From NCBI RefSeq assembly GCF_049615385.1, contig NZ_JBMZFL010000008.1: a stretch of 64,000 nt of DNA; one strand, written 5' to 3'. Position 1 is the stretch's first letter, and each line of letters begins with the position of its first letter. The DNA comes from Aequoribacter sp049615385. GTDB lineage: Bacteria > Pseudomonadota > Gammaproteobacteria > Pseudomonadales > Halieaceae. This document shows, piece after piece, positions 9,332 to 17,366 of this stretch. The position numbers were made by a program, and so were the translations under genes. A model generated the notes under the pieces. The model was not told the DNA's origin. It worked only from the letters and a program-made list of their open reading frames with translations, and ran no database searches.

Positions 9332-10525
9332 ATGACCGATATTGTCGCGAACATTATTTTAATAGACGACGACTCAGTGCGAGCCGCAGCGTCCGTCGAA
9401 TTGCTTCAGTCACTGGGACACAGCGTCCGGGTGATTCAAGACCCTTTCGGTGTGAATGAGCCCCTTGACTATGGTAGCGAGGTAGATCTGCTGGTCTGTG
9501 AAACCTCCTTGACGCAGTTTTCTTGGGAGTCCGCTAGAGACGCTATTCTCGATCTTGACATCCACGTGCCCGCCATCATGTTTGCAGACGAGGCAGAGGC
9601 TCAGATAATCCTAACGGCCCTGAGACTTGGTGTGAGTGACTTTTTTGTACGGCCGATCCTCGATGTCAACGCCCTTAATGCCTCTATTGAGCGCTGCGTT
9701 AAGCGTCGACGCATACGGCAAGAATTAAGTGACTCTAAACGGGCGCTGGAACATACCAACACCGAGCTGCGCGACGCGGTAACGGTGCTGGAACAAGATC
9801 AGCAAGCCGGCCGACAGGTGCAGCTGCGAATGCTGCCGAATTCGCCCCTAGCCGTCGATGGTTACGAATTCCGTCACAGTATGTACCCATCATTATTTTT
9901 AAGTGGCGATTTTGTTGAATACGTTACCGTTGGGGATGATCACGTGGTCTTCTTCATGGCCGATGTATCCGGTCATGGCAGTTCTTCTGCGTTTGCCACG
10001 GTGTTGTTAAAAAACCTCTTTGCTCGAAAACGCTCCGATTTTATTCGCAGGAACGATCACACCTTACTCGATCTGGGTGCGATGTTAGAGCACGCCAACA
10101 AAGAGCTGCTCGACTTAGCGGTGGGTAAATACGCCACCATGATTGTGGGCCTGTTGAACATCAAAGAGAACACTCTGGCCTACAGCGTGGCGGGACATTT
10201 GCCACAACCGATCCTGAAAACGCCTCTGGGCGCTGATTACTTAGTGGGTGAGGGCGCCCCGGTCGGGTTAATGGAGCACGCACGCTATTGTGTGCATGAG
10301 GTTCAGTTGCCATCAGAGTTTATGCTGATAATGTTCTCTGACGGTGTACTGGAGCTCATCGATGGTGAGGATCTTATTGCCAAAGAGTCGAATTTAAGGT
10401 CCATGATTGACAGCAGTAGGGGCGATTATCAGGCAGTGCTTGAAGACCTAGGCGTTGCGCAGGCGCGAGAAATCCCCGACGATATCGCGGCACTATTTAT
10501 CACACGAGCGGCGAACAATGGCTGA
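9332..10525 (+). CDS. rssB: RssB-like regulator: degenerate receiver plus PP2C/SpoIIE phosphatase
   Basis: 397 aa. Residues 5-120 form a receiver fold with the acidic cluster D12-D13-D14. The phospho-acceptor position is glutamate (E57, in VDLLVCETSL), the usual Thr/Ser is alanine (A85), and the conserved Lys is arginine (R107, in FFVRPI). A coiled-coil-like linker covers about 120-165. A PP2C-type serine phosphatase domain follows, with metal-binding aspartates in SGDFVEY (D193) and MADVSGHG (D211) and FSDGVLELID near the end. The layout and the downstream STAS gene match RssB-RssC of Pseudomonas, where the phosphatase controls the STAS protein in a partner switch. The gene order mlaA-rssB-rssC-tal-dusA also resembles Pseudomonas (from memory). 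Orthology is inferred. Confidence 0.82.
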   Translation: MTDIVANIILIDDDSVRAAASVELLQSLGHSVRVIQDPFGVNEPLDYGSEVDLLVCETSLTQFSWESARDAILDLDIHVPAIMFADEAEAQIILTALRLGVSDFFVRPILDVNALNASIERCVKRRRIRQELSDSKRALEHTNTELRDAVTVLEQDQQAGRQVQLRMLPNSPLAVDGYEFRHSMYPSLFLSGDFVEYVTVGDDHVVFFMADVSGHGSSSAFATVLLKNLFARKRSDFIRRNDHTLLDLGAMLEHANKELLDLAVGKYATMIVGLLNIKENTLAYSVAGHLPQPILKTPLGADYLVGEGAPVGLMEHARYCVHEVQLPSEFMLIMFSDGVLELIDGEDLIAKESNLRSMIDSSRGDYQAVLEDLGVAQAREIPDDIAALFITRAANNG

Positions 10526-11003
10526 TGCTCAAATACTAGCGGCGAACGACTCTGGGGCTTATTTGTTGAGACTTTGCGGTGATGTTCGCCTGACATTGTC
10601 GACAACTTTAGACGATTACCTAGAAGCTATGGTGGCCGATCCCGGGTTTCAGACCTTGATCGTTGATTTATGTGAAGCCGAGAATTTAGATAGCACGACG
10701 CTTGGCATGCTGGCGAAGGTGGCGCTGCGGGTAGAGGCCGATTTTCACATCCATCCTGACCTCTACTCTTGCAAGGCGGGGATCAGCCGATTGATTCGCT
10801 CGATGGGTTTCAGTCAGTTATTTCAGATTCATGAAGAGTTGTGCTGCGCCGACGGCGAAACCAGTGAGCTTGCGGTTCAGAGCAGCGACGAGAAGCAGAT
10901 GCACGCCAAAGTCCTTGATGCGCACCGCACCCTGATGTCGTTATCGACTGAAAACGAGGCGCGTTTTAAAGACCTATTAAACGCCTTGGAGTTAGTCCAG
11001 TAG
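10518..11003 (+). CDS. rssC: STAS-domain anti-sigma-factor antagonist (RssC-like)
   Basis: 161 aa. The ATG at 10518 is chosen over a longer upstream reading because it overlaps the end of the phosphatase gene by 8 bp and the STAS fold begins right after it. TLIVDLCEAENLDSTTLGML holds the conserved serine (S59 in DSTTLG) that would be phosphorylated by an anti-sigma kinase and dephosphorylated by the PP2C partner. About 45 helical residues extend beyond the STAS core (from DGETSEL to LLNALELVQ). No kinase or sigma-factor gene is adjacent, so the partners must be elsewhere. Confidence 0.85.
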   Translation: MADAQILAANDSGAYLLRLCGDVRLTLSTTLDDYLEAMVADPGFQTLIVDLCEAENLDSTTLGMLAKVALRVEADFHIHPDLYSCKAGISRLIRSMGFSQLFQIHEELCCADGETSELAVQSSDEKQMHAKVLDAHRTLMSLSTENEARFKDLLNALELVQ

Positions 11004-11016
11004 GTCTCTTACGGAG

Positions 11017-11463
11017 CTAGCCTTTCAAAGTACTATGTTTCGCGCGAATAAAATCGGAATGTGAAACGTAGATCAACTCTGCCACGCGACGAATTAAGTG
11101 TTCCTCGTACCTGCTGATTTCACCGTCCGCGAGAGCGACCTGCCACATGAGCTGTACAATGGTGTACTTGTCGTTAGCGTCTGCATGATCGTTAATGATT
11201 CGGGTAAATTCGTACAGTGATGTGGCTTCATCGACTTGCGCGCTGGCTTGTTGTTTGATGTCATCTAGCGTTTTTGAGTCTAACCCAAAGGCCTCTTGCA
11301 GGGCCTTTGTCAATGTGGCTTCTTCCTCAGCGTCTTGTTCAAAGTCAGCGCGTGCTACCTCGTACAGCAGCGCGGCCGCGACCAGAGCTAAGGTGTGTTC
11401 TGTCGTGCGCGGGTTGGTGTCGGCGCTGTTTTCAAACAATGATTTGAAGACTTTGATCAGCAT
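11017..11463 (-). CDS. TerB-family protein
   Basis: 148 aa, all alpha-helical, no signal peptide. EHTLALVAAALLYEVARADFEQDAEEEATL and YTIVQLMWQVALADGEISRYEEHLIRRVAELIYV are the two repeated acidic DxE-type helical segments of the TerB/DjlA-N fold, thought to bind metal. The molecular role of stand-alone TerB proteins is not established. It is the last gene of the operon dusA-tal-terB, overlapping the end of tal by 7 bp. It is convergent with the STAS gene, with only 13 bp between them. Confidence 0.82.
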   Translation of the reverse strand: MLIKVFKSLFENSADTNPRTTEHTLALVAAALLYEVARADFEQDAEEEATLTKALQEAFGLDSKTLDDIKQQASAQVDEATSLYEFTRIINDHADANDKYTIVQLMWQVALADGEISRYEEHLIRRVAELIYVSHSDFIRAKHSTLKG

Positions 11464-12410
11464 GACTTAATCAGTTGCTCCAGTTTTTCTTGGTCGGCAA
11501 TGAAGCGGCGAATGCCGTCCGATAGTTTGTTGGTCGCCATGGCGTCGGCGTTCAAGTCGTAGCGAAAGCTCGCCTCAAACGGTGCTTGTTTCGGTGTGTC
11601 GGATGCGGCGCCAGCGGCATCGAGCTTTCGTGTCAGTGCGCCCGAATCATCTTGCAATGACGCCAGAAGATCTGGGCTAATCGTTAAGCGATCACAACCC
11701 GCGAGGGCTTCAATCTGGCCCTGGTTGCGAAAGCTGGCGCCCATGACAACGGTGCGATAGCCATGGGTTTTGTAGTAGTTAAAAATTCGAGTCACTGATT
11801 GTACGCCAGGGTCATCGAGAGGATCGATGATCTCGATGTTGGTATTTTGTTTGTACCAATCCAGTATTCGACCAACAAAAGGTGAAATCAAAAAGACGCC
11901 GGCATCCGCACACGCTTGCGCTTGCCCAAACCCAAACAGTAAGGTCAGATTGCAGTGTATGCCTTGAGCTTCCAGTATTTTTGCTGCCTGTATGCCCTCC
12001 CACGTAGCCGCAATTTTTATCAGAATGCGGTCAGTGCCCAGCCCCAATCGATCGTAGGCTTCGACCAAGCTCAAGGCTTTATTGACGGTTTCCGGTGTCG
12101 AAAAAGACAAGCGTGCATCGACCTCGGTAGACACAACACCCGGCACCAGTTTGGCAATTTCAGTGCCCATGAGTACAGCAAATTCATCAGCGGCGCGGGT
12201 AATACGTTGCGCATCGGAGTCGCGAGTGTTTGACTGGGCTTGCGCTAGCGCTTGGTCTAAAAACGGCCGAAAGTGGTCATCTTGAGCGGCTTTGAGTAGC
12301 AGCGACGGGTTGGTCGTGGCATCTTGGGGCTGGTACTGGGCGATCGAGCGAATATCTCCCGTATCAGCCACCACTGTTGTCATACTTTTTAACTGCTCTA
12401 GCTTGTTCAT
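11457..12410 (-). CDS. tal: Transaldolase
   Basis: 317 aa, the usual length of TalB-type enzymes. MNKLEQLKSMTTVVADTGD at the start, DATTNPSLLLKA near residue 32, the Schiff-base lysine in RILIKIAATWEG (about 130) and VVMGASFRN are all family landmarks. It transfers a dihydroxyacetone unit between sedoheptulose-7-P and glyceraldehyde-3-P in the pentose phosphate pathway, in the cytoplasm. The ATG at 12410 is preceded by AGGAAA and overlaps the dusA stop by 4 bp, so it is co-transcribed with dusA. Confidence 0.95.
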   Translation of the reverse strand: MNKLEQLKSMTTVVADTGDIRSIAQYQPQDATTNPSLLLKAAQDDHFRPFLDQALAQAQSNTRDSDAQRITRAADEFAVLMGTEIAKLVPGVVSTEVDARLSFSTPETVNKALSLVEAYDRLGLGTDRILIKIAATWEGIQAAKILEAQGIHCNLTLLFGFGQAQACADAGVFLISPFVGRILDWYKQNTNIEIIDPLDDPGVQSVTRIFNYYKTHGYRTVVMGASFRNQGQIEALAGCDRLTISPDLLASLQDDSGALTRKLDAAGAASDTPKQAPFEASFRYDLNADAMATNKLSDGIRRFIADQEKLEQLIKSC

Positions 12411-13429
12411 GCGCTTTCCTTTTGGTCTACTCCCGCTTGCTCCACTAAGGCTAGGGCGTCGACAAGTATCTGTTCGTTGGCTCCGGGTCTGTGTGCGTGT
12501 TCGCTGAGGTAACGCCGGAATTGCTTCGCACCTCGACAACCCTGATAAAAGTTTATCAAATGTCGAGTGACGTGGTTGAGTTTAACACCCTTTTCGAGTT
12601 GCTCTTTGCTGTATCGCACCATTTCGGTCATGATTTCTGGCTGGCTTAATAGGTTTTGCTTGCCGTACACCGCTTCGGAGATGGCGCGTAAATGCCATGG
12701 GTGATAATAGGCTTCTCGTCCAATCATGACGCCATCAACATTCTGTAGGTGTTCCATACACTCTTGTGGTTGGGTGATACCGCCGTTTATGACTATGGTG
12801 AGCTCAGGCAGCGTTTGTTTCAAGCGATAGACCCATTCATAGTTTAACGGCGGGATGTCGCGATTCTGCTTGGGCGATAAGCCCTTGAGCCACGCCTTGC
12901 GCGCATGTACTACAAAATGGCGGCAGCCAGCCTCTGCCACCGTTTGCACGAACTCGAGTAGTTCCTCGTAGGAATCCTGATGATCTATGCCAAGACGGTG
13001 TTTGATCGTAACGGGTAAGTCGGTTGCTTTTTGCATGGCTTGAACGCATGCGCTAACTGTTTTGGGTTCGCCCATCAAGTAGGCGCCAAATCCGCCAGAT
13101 TGCACGCGGTCAGAGGGGCAACCACAGTTAAGATTCACTTCGTCATAACCCCATTTCTGAGCCATCTCAGCGCAGCGAGCGAGAGCGTCGGGCTCATTAC
13201 CGCCGAGTTGTAGTGCTATGGGATGTTCATTATCATGAAAATCTAAGTGATAGGGTTTATCACCAAATAACAGGGCGCCGGTCGTGACCATCTCGGTGTA
13301 CAACAACGCCTGTGGAGTAATTAAACGCCAAAAGTACCGGCAATGACGATCAGACCACTCCATCATAGGAGCAGTACTGAGGCGAATAGACTCTGAGTAA
13401 GGGCTGTTAAGGGAGATTTTCGTCGTCAT
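12407..13429 (-). CDS. dusA: tRNA-dihydrouridine synthase A
   Basis: 340 aa from ATG 13429. The open frame extends further upstream, but that part is not Dus-like and would overlap the divergent peptidase gene. RLSTAPMMEWSDRHCRYFWR opens the flavin TIM barrel. EVNLNCGCPSDRVQSGGFG holds the catalytic cysteine, followed by VTIKHRLGID and the later VMIGREAYYHPW. DusA reduces U20/U20a in the tRNA D-loop with FMN and NADPH. First gene of the dusA-tal-terB operon. Confidence 0.94.
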   Translation of the reverse strand: MTTKISLNSPYSESIRLSTAPMMEWSDRHCRYFWRLITPQALLYTEMVTTGALLFGDKPYHLDFHDNEHPIALQLGGNEPDALARCAEMAQKWGYDEVNLNCGCPSDRVQSGGFGAYLMGEPKTVSACVQAMQKATDLPVTIKHRLGIDHQDSYEELLEFVQTVAEAGCRHFVVHARKAWLKGLSPKQNRDIPPLNYEWVYRLKQTLPELTIVINGGITQPQECMEHLQNVDGVMIGREAYYHPWHLRAISEAVYGKQNLLSQPEIMTEMVRYSKEQLEKGVKLNHVTRHLINFYQGCRGAKQFRRYLSEHAHRPGANEQILVDALALVEQAGVDQKESA

Positions 13430-13563
13430 CTGGCTTGCCGTTCGAACTTGGCGGCAAGTGTATCGAACTGCTTGGTGAATGACTACGTATACTCCCATAA
13501 TGGTCTGAAAACAGAAATTCTGACCGCGATTGAGCGGATCACAAATTGTAAGGAAAGAACAGC

Positions 13564-14952
13564 ATGCGACTTCATCGATCAGCCATAGCGGCTTTGACTT
13601 TTTGGACATGCGCTAGCGTTGCTGAGCCGCTATCGCAGGACTGGGTGGATCAGGCGCGCGCAATTGGCTACGAGGCGGCAAACAGTAATATTGCGTACTC
13701 TGTTGTCGAGTCCTTAACGACCGAGGTGGGACCGAGGTTGGCCGGCACTGAAGCAGAAGCGCGCGCTCGAGATTGGGCGGTATCTGAACTGACGAAGTTG
13801 GGATTTGACTCAGTTACCGTCGAGCCTTTTGACGTACCTCTGTGGGAGCGACATATCGAGCGTGGTCGCATTGTTGCGCCTGCCGAGCAGCCTCTGGTGC
13901 TGGTGGGTCTCGGTGGCAGTGCCAGCACTGGTGAAGCGGGTGTAAAAGGCGCCATCTTGCGCGTCGAATCGCCCGATGCGCTGCAAGCGCTGCCGGATGG
14001 TGCCGCTGAGGGCAAGATCGTTTTTGTCGACCAAGTGATGGCACGTACCCAAGACGGCGCCGGCTACGGTGCTGCAGTCCGCAAACGGCGCGAGACCGGC
14101 GAGCAAGCGTATCGTTTAGGTGCTGTAGGGGCGCTCATACGGAGTGTTGGCACTTCGGGCCACCGCTTTGCGCACACCGGACAAATGAAACGGGCGGGAA
14201 CCTCTGACCTACCCGTTGTTCCAACTGCGGCGGTGTCCGGCGCAGATGCTGATCAGCTAGGGCGTTTGCTGGATCGATACGATTCGGTGGAAGTAGAGTT
14301 GGTGCTGACCAGCGAGTATCTGCCCGCTGCGCAATCGGGTAATGTTGTCGCCGAGATCAGGGGGCGTACACGACCCGATGAAGTCGTGATTATTGGCGCG
14401 CACTTGGACTCTTGGGACTTGGGCACGGGTGCACTAGACGACGGCGCTGGCGTGGGTGTTGTCGTTGCTGCTGCAAAAGCCCTCATGGATGCCATGCCCG
14501 AAGGTCCTGACCGTACGCTTCGTGTTGTACTGTTCGGTGCAGAGGAAGTAGGGCTGGTGGGTGCTAAAGCCTACGCACAAAAACACCAAGCCGACTTGGA
14601 TAAAATCATATTGGCTTTTGAATCCGATTTTGGGGCAGGGGATATCTGGCGTTTAGATCATGGTGTTGCTGATGAAGCTCTGCCCTTGATCAAGAGCATG
14701 ACAGCGATGCTGTCGCCTTGGGGCGTTATCCCGGGTAAGCCGGGTGCGACGGGCGGTCCCGATATTTCGGTGCTGGCGCAGGCGGGCGTGCCGGTTATCA
14801 CCCCGTTACAAAACGGTTGGGACTATTTCGATTACCACCATACGCCCGACGATACGCTTGATAAGTTGGAGCGGCATTCTTTGGATCAGAATGTGGGGGT
14901 GTACGCCGCGATTCTGAGCGTTGCCTTGCGCGAGGGCGTGTCCTTTAAATAG
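13564..14952 (+). CDS. Secreted M28-family zinc aminopeptidase/carboxypeptidase
   Basis: 462 aa with signal peptide (MRLHRSAIAALTFWTCASVA, then EPLSQ) and AAGGAAAG before the ATG. A PA-type insert occupies about residues 110-250. The M28 catalytic core has all ligands: IGAHLDSWD, GALDDGAGV, GAEEVGLVGA (catalytic Glu and ligand Glu), ESDFGAG and YHHTPDD. Such enzymes remove terminal residues from peptides in the periplasm; the exact specificity is not readable. It heads a plus-strand run with cho after 12 bp and two more secreted hydrolases further on, suggesting a peptide or amide scavenging role (inference). Confidence 0.9.
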   Translation: MRLHRSAIAALTFWTCASVAEPLSQDWVDQARAIGYEAANSNIAYSVVESLTTEVGPRLAGTEAEARARDWAVSELTKLGFDSVTVEPFDVPLWERHIERGRIVAPAEQPLVLVGLGGSASTGEAGVKGAILRVESPDALQALPDGAAEGKIVFVDQVMARTQDGAGYGAAVRKRRETGEQAYRLGAVGALIRSVGTSGHRFAHTGQMKRAGTSDLPVVPTAAVSGADADQLGRLLDRYDSVEVELVLTSEYLPAAQSGNVVAEIRGRTRPDEVVIIGAHLDSWDLGTGALDDGAGVGVVVAAAKALMDAMPEGPDRTLRVVLFGAEEVGLVGAKAYAQKHQADLDKIILAFESDFGAGDIWRLDHGVADEALPLIKSMTAMLSPWGVIPGKPGATGGPDISVLAQAGVPVITPLQNGWDYFDYHHTPDDTLDKLERHSLDQNVGVYAAILSVALREGVSFK

Positions 14953-14964
14953 AGTACGTTACGC

Positions 14965-15870
14965 GTGACGCAACCTAGTTATTGGGTGGATGGTCAAATC
15001 CAGGAGCGCCTGCCAAAAGCCACTGGCGTATATCGCTTTTATAGCGATCAGGGCGCGTTGCTCTACGTTGGCAAAACGATCGATTTTCAGGCGAGGATTC
15101 GCTCGCATTTTCAAACGGCACGCAAAGAACCACGGCATGCAAAATTGATGCAGGGTGTCACGCGAATCGAATGTCAAACTACCGCTGATGAGCTTTCAGC
15201 TCTGTTGGTGGAGAGCCAGGCCGTTAAAAGCGAACAGCCCCTGTTTAACAGACGTTTACGAAAGAAGCGTGCGCTTTGGACGGCCGAGCTGCTGGCAGAC
15301 GACCAAGGGTATTTTGTCGTTAAGCCTCGCAAAGTAGAGCAGGTCGAGCAGCTTGGATACTGCTATGGACTGTTCGCTAATCAAACTCAACTTAAAAACT
15401 GGTTGCGAAATCATGCCGCCGAGCACGGCTTATGCCTGCAGCGCGTTGGGCTCGATCGTGGTAAAGGGCGGTGTTTTGGGCGTCAGATCAAGCGCTGTGA
15501 TGGCGCGTGTTGTGGCGAACAAAGTGCCGAGGCCTACAATGCAGCGCTATTGGACTTGTTTGCGCAGTTTCAATTGGTGGTTTGGCCCTATCACCAACCC
15601 TTATGGGTAAGAGAATGGGATGATTCCAGTCACTCTGGGTCAAAAGCTCCACAGGGCACTGCACAGGGCTGGCATGTATTTCACTACTGGACTTATTTAG
15701 GCTCGTTTGAGCGCCCTATGGCGGGTTTGGAGGCTGATTTTGACTGGAATGAAGTGGTCGATCGCGACGCGTATCGTATTTTGTTGAGTTTTTTGCGCAA
15801 CGATCGTGTTGCGTTGCATCAACTCGATGACAATGGCGATCTCGTCGCTGTGAGTAATCGGTTTTTATGA
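14965..15870 (+). CDS. cho: GIY-YIG endonuclease, excinuclease Cho (UvrC-like)
   Basis: 301 aa, GTG start at 14965. The GIY-YIG nuclease domain is at the N-terminus: TGVYRFYSDQGALLYVGKT (about 20-38), then FQARIRSHF with the catalytic Arg, and QPLFNRRLRKKRALW. The rest resembles Cho rather than UvrC: there is no UvrB-binding or HhH region, and the length fits E. coli Cho (about 295). Cho makes an alternative 3' incision with UvrAB on bulky lesions. It overlaps the photolyase gene by 4 bp, so two DNA-repair functions are translationally coupled. Confidence 0.83.
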   Translation: MTQPSYWVDGQIQERLPKATGVYRFYSDQGALLYVGKTIDFQARIRSHFQTARKEPRHAKLMQGVTRIECQTTADELSALLVESQAVKSEQPLFNRRLRKKRALWTAELLADDQGYFVVKPRKVEQVEQLGYCYGLFANQTQLKNWLRNHAAEHGLCLQRVGLDRGKGRCFGRQIKRCDGACCGEQSAEAYNAALLDLFAQFQLVVWPYHQPLWVREWDDSSHSGSKAPQGTAQGWHVFHYWTYLGSFERPMAGLEADFDWNEVVDRDAYRILLSFLRNDRVALHQLDDNGDLVAVSNRFL

Positions 15871-17366
15871 GCGCAAGCGAGGGGCTTCAAGTTGTATGGT
15901 TTAAGCGTGATCTTCGGCTTGAAGATCATGCTCCGCTGGCCGCTGCCGCGAATGCTAGGCCCACGTTGCTGCTGTATGTATTTGAGCCCGAGCTCATTAA
16001 TGACCCGCACTACAGCGAGAGGCACTGGCGTTTTGTGACACAAAGCTTGCTGGAAATGAACAGTCGCCTAGAGCCTTTAAATCAGCGAGTTTATATACTC
16101 AAAGGATCTATGCTGGAGGTCCTGGCCGCCATACACGCACACCATCCGATCTCGAATTTGCTGTCGTACGAAGAGACGGGTCTTAGAGTGACGTATGAGC
16201 GTGATAAAGCGATTTCGGCATGGTGCCGGAAGCATCATGTAAAATGGCAGGAGTATCGCTCAAATGGTGTAAAGCGCGGCCGATACTCGCGCGATGGGTG
16301 GGCTCACGATTGGCACAGAGTGATGTCTCAGCCGCTGGCTGAGCCCGAGTGGTCGCAGTTGTTGCCAGCTACGGACCAACAGCGATGCCTTTCTGACTAT
16401 ATGATGGATCGTGCGCTATTGAAAGCGTGGAGCACACGAGACCCTTCGCATCAACTTGGCGGTGTTGGCGCTGCGCAGCATGCGCTGGATAGTTTCTTTG
16501 ACGAGCGCGGTAAGATCTACCACAAAGCGCTGTCGAAACCGCTCCTGAGTCGCAAGCACTGCTCGCGTTTGTCGCCCTATTTAGCTTGGGGTAATTTGAG
16601 TATCCGTCAAGTGTATCAGCGGCTTCAAGCAGAGCGCGATCGGTCGGGGTGGGGAAGAGCCTTGAGCGCGTTAAACTCACGTTTGCATTGGCATTGCCAT
16701 TTTATTCAGAAGTTCGAGTCGGAAGACCGCATTGAGTTTGAACCGATGAATTTTGGTTATCACCAATTTCAGGATGACTACAGCTCGGCGAATGAACAAG
16801 CCTGGGCCATAGGGAATACAGGAATACCGTATCTAGACGCCTGTCTTCGCTGTTTGCAACGCACTGGATACCTGCATTTCCGCGGTAGGGCGATGATCGT
16901 GAGCGCTTTGTGTCACTTGATGCAGGGGCGTTGGCAATTCGCTGCGCGACAACTGGCACAGTGGTTTTTAGATTTTGAACCAGGTATTCACTACGCCCAG
17001 ATTCAAATGCAAGTGGGGCTTACCGGTATTAATACTCTGCGAATTTATAACCCAGTTAAGCAGGGTTTGGATCACGATCCCGATGCGGTCTTTATAAAGA
17101 AATGGGTGCCCGAGCTGAGCGAACTACCCGTCCCCCTCGTGCACACCCCTTGGGTGCTGGGTCCCATCGAACGCGCATGTATGGATTTGAGTTACCCAGA
17201 TCCAGTGATTGATATTGCCCAGGCGCACAAAGCGGCGCGCGCAGTTTATTGGGATCGTCGCCAAAACCCGCTGGTCAGACAAGACATAAACCGCGTACTC
17301 TACCGACATGTCGAAACGCGCACACATTTGAAGACGCAACACAGTAATAAAGGAGAACTAAGGTGA
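15867..17366 (+). CDS. Photolyase/cryptochrome family protein
   Basis: 499 aa. The N-terminal alpha/beta antenna domain begins VVWFKRDLRLEDHAPLAAAA. The C-terminal FAD-binding helical domain includes LSPYLAWGNLSIRQVYQ, GNTGIPYLDACLRCLQRTGYLHFRGR and RIYNPVKQGLDHDPDAVFIKKWVPEL. These fit the photolyase superfamily, which repairs UV pyrimidine dimers or (6-4) products with blue light, or acts as a photoreceptor. The subclass cannot be settled by eye. ATG overlaps cho by 4 bp; the next gene's GTG overlaps its stop by 4 bp. Confidence 0.87.
   Translation: MSASEGLQVVWFKRDLRLEDHAPLAAAANARPTLLLYVFEPELINDPHYSERHWRFVTQSLLEMNSRLEPLNQRVYILKGSMLEVLAAIHAHHPISNLLSYEETGLRVTYERDKAISAWCRKHHVKWQEYRSNGVKRGRYSRDGWAHDWHRVMSQPLAEPEWSQLLPATDQQRCLSDYMMDRALLKAWSTRDPSHQLGGVGAAQHALDSFFDERGKIYHKALSKPLLSRKHCSRLSPYLAWGNLSIRQVYQRLQAERDRSGWGRALSALNSRLHWHCHFIQKFESEDRIEFEPMNFGYHQFQDDYSSANEQAWAIGNTGIPYLDACLRCLQRTGYLHFRGRAMIVSALCHLMQGRWQFAARQLAQWFLDFEPGIHYAQIQMQVGLTGINTLRIYNPVKQGLDHDPDAVFIKKWVPELSELPVPLVHTPWVLGPIERACMDLSYPDPVIDIAQAHKAARAVYWDRRQNPLVRQDINRVLYRHVETRTHLKTQHSNKGELR

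Noticed and set aside
12411..12539. N-terminal extension of the tal frame
   Set aside because: It lies inside dusA, is rich in Arg and Thr in a shadow-frame manner, and ATG 12410 has both a ribosome-binding site and the normal TalB N-terminus.
13430..13609. N-terminal extension of the dusA frame by 60 residues
   Set aside because: The extension is not Dus-like, overlaps the divergent M28 peptidase start, and the family N-terminus begins at ATG 13429.
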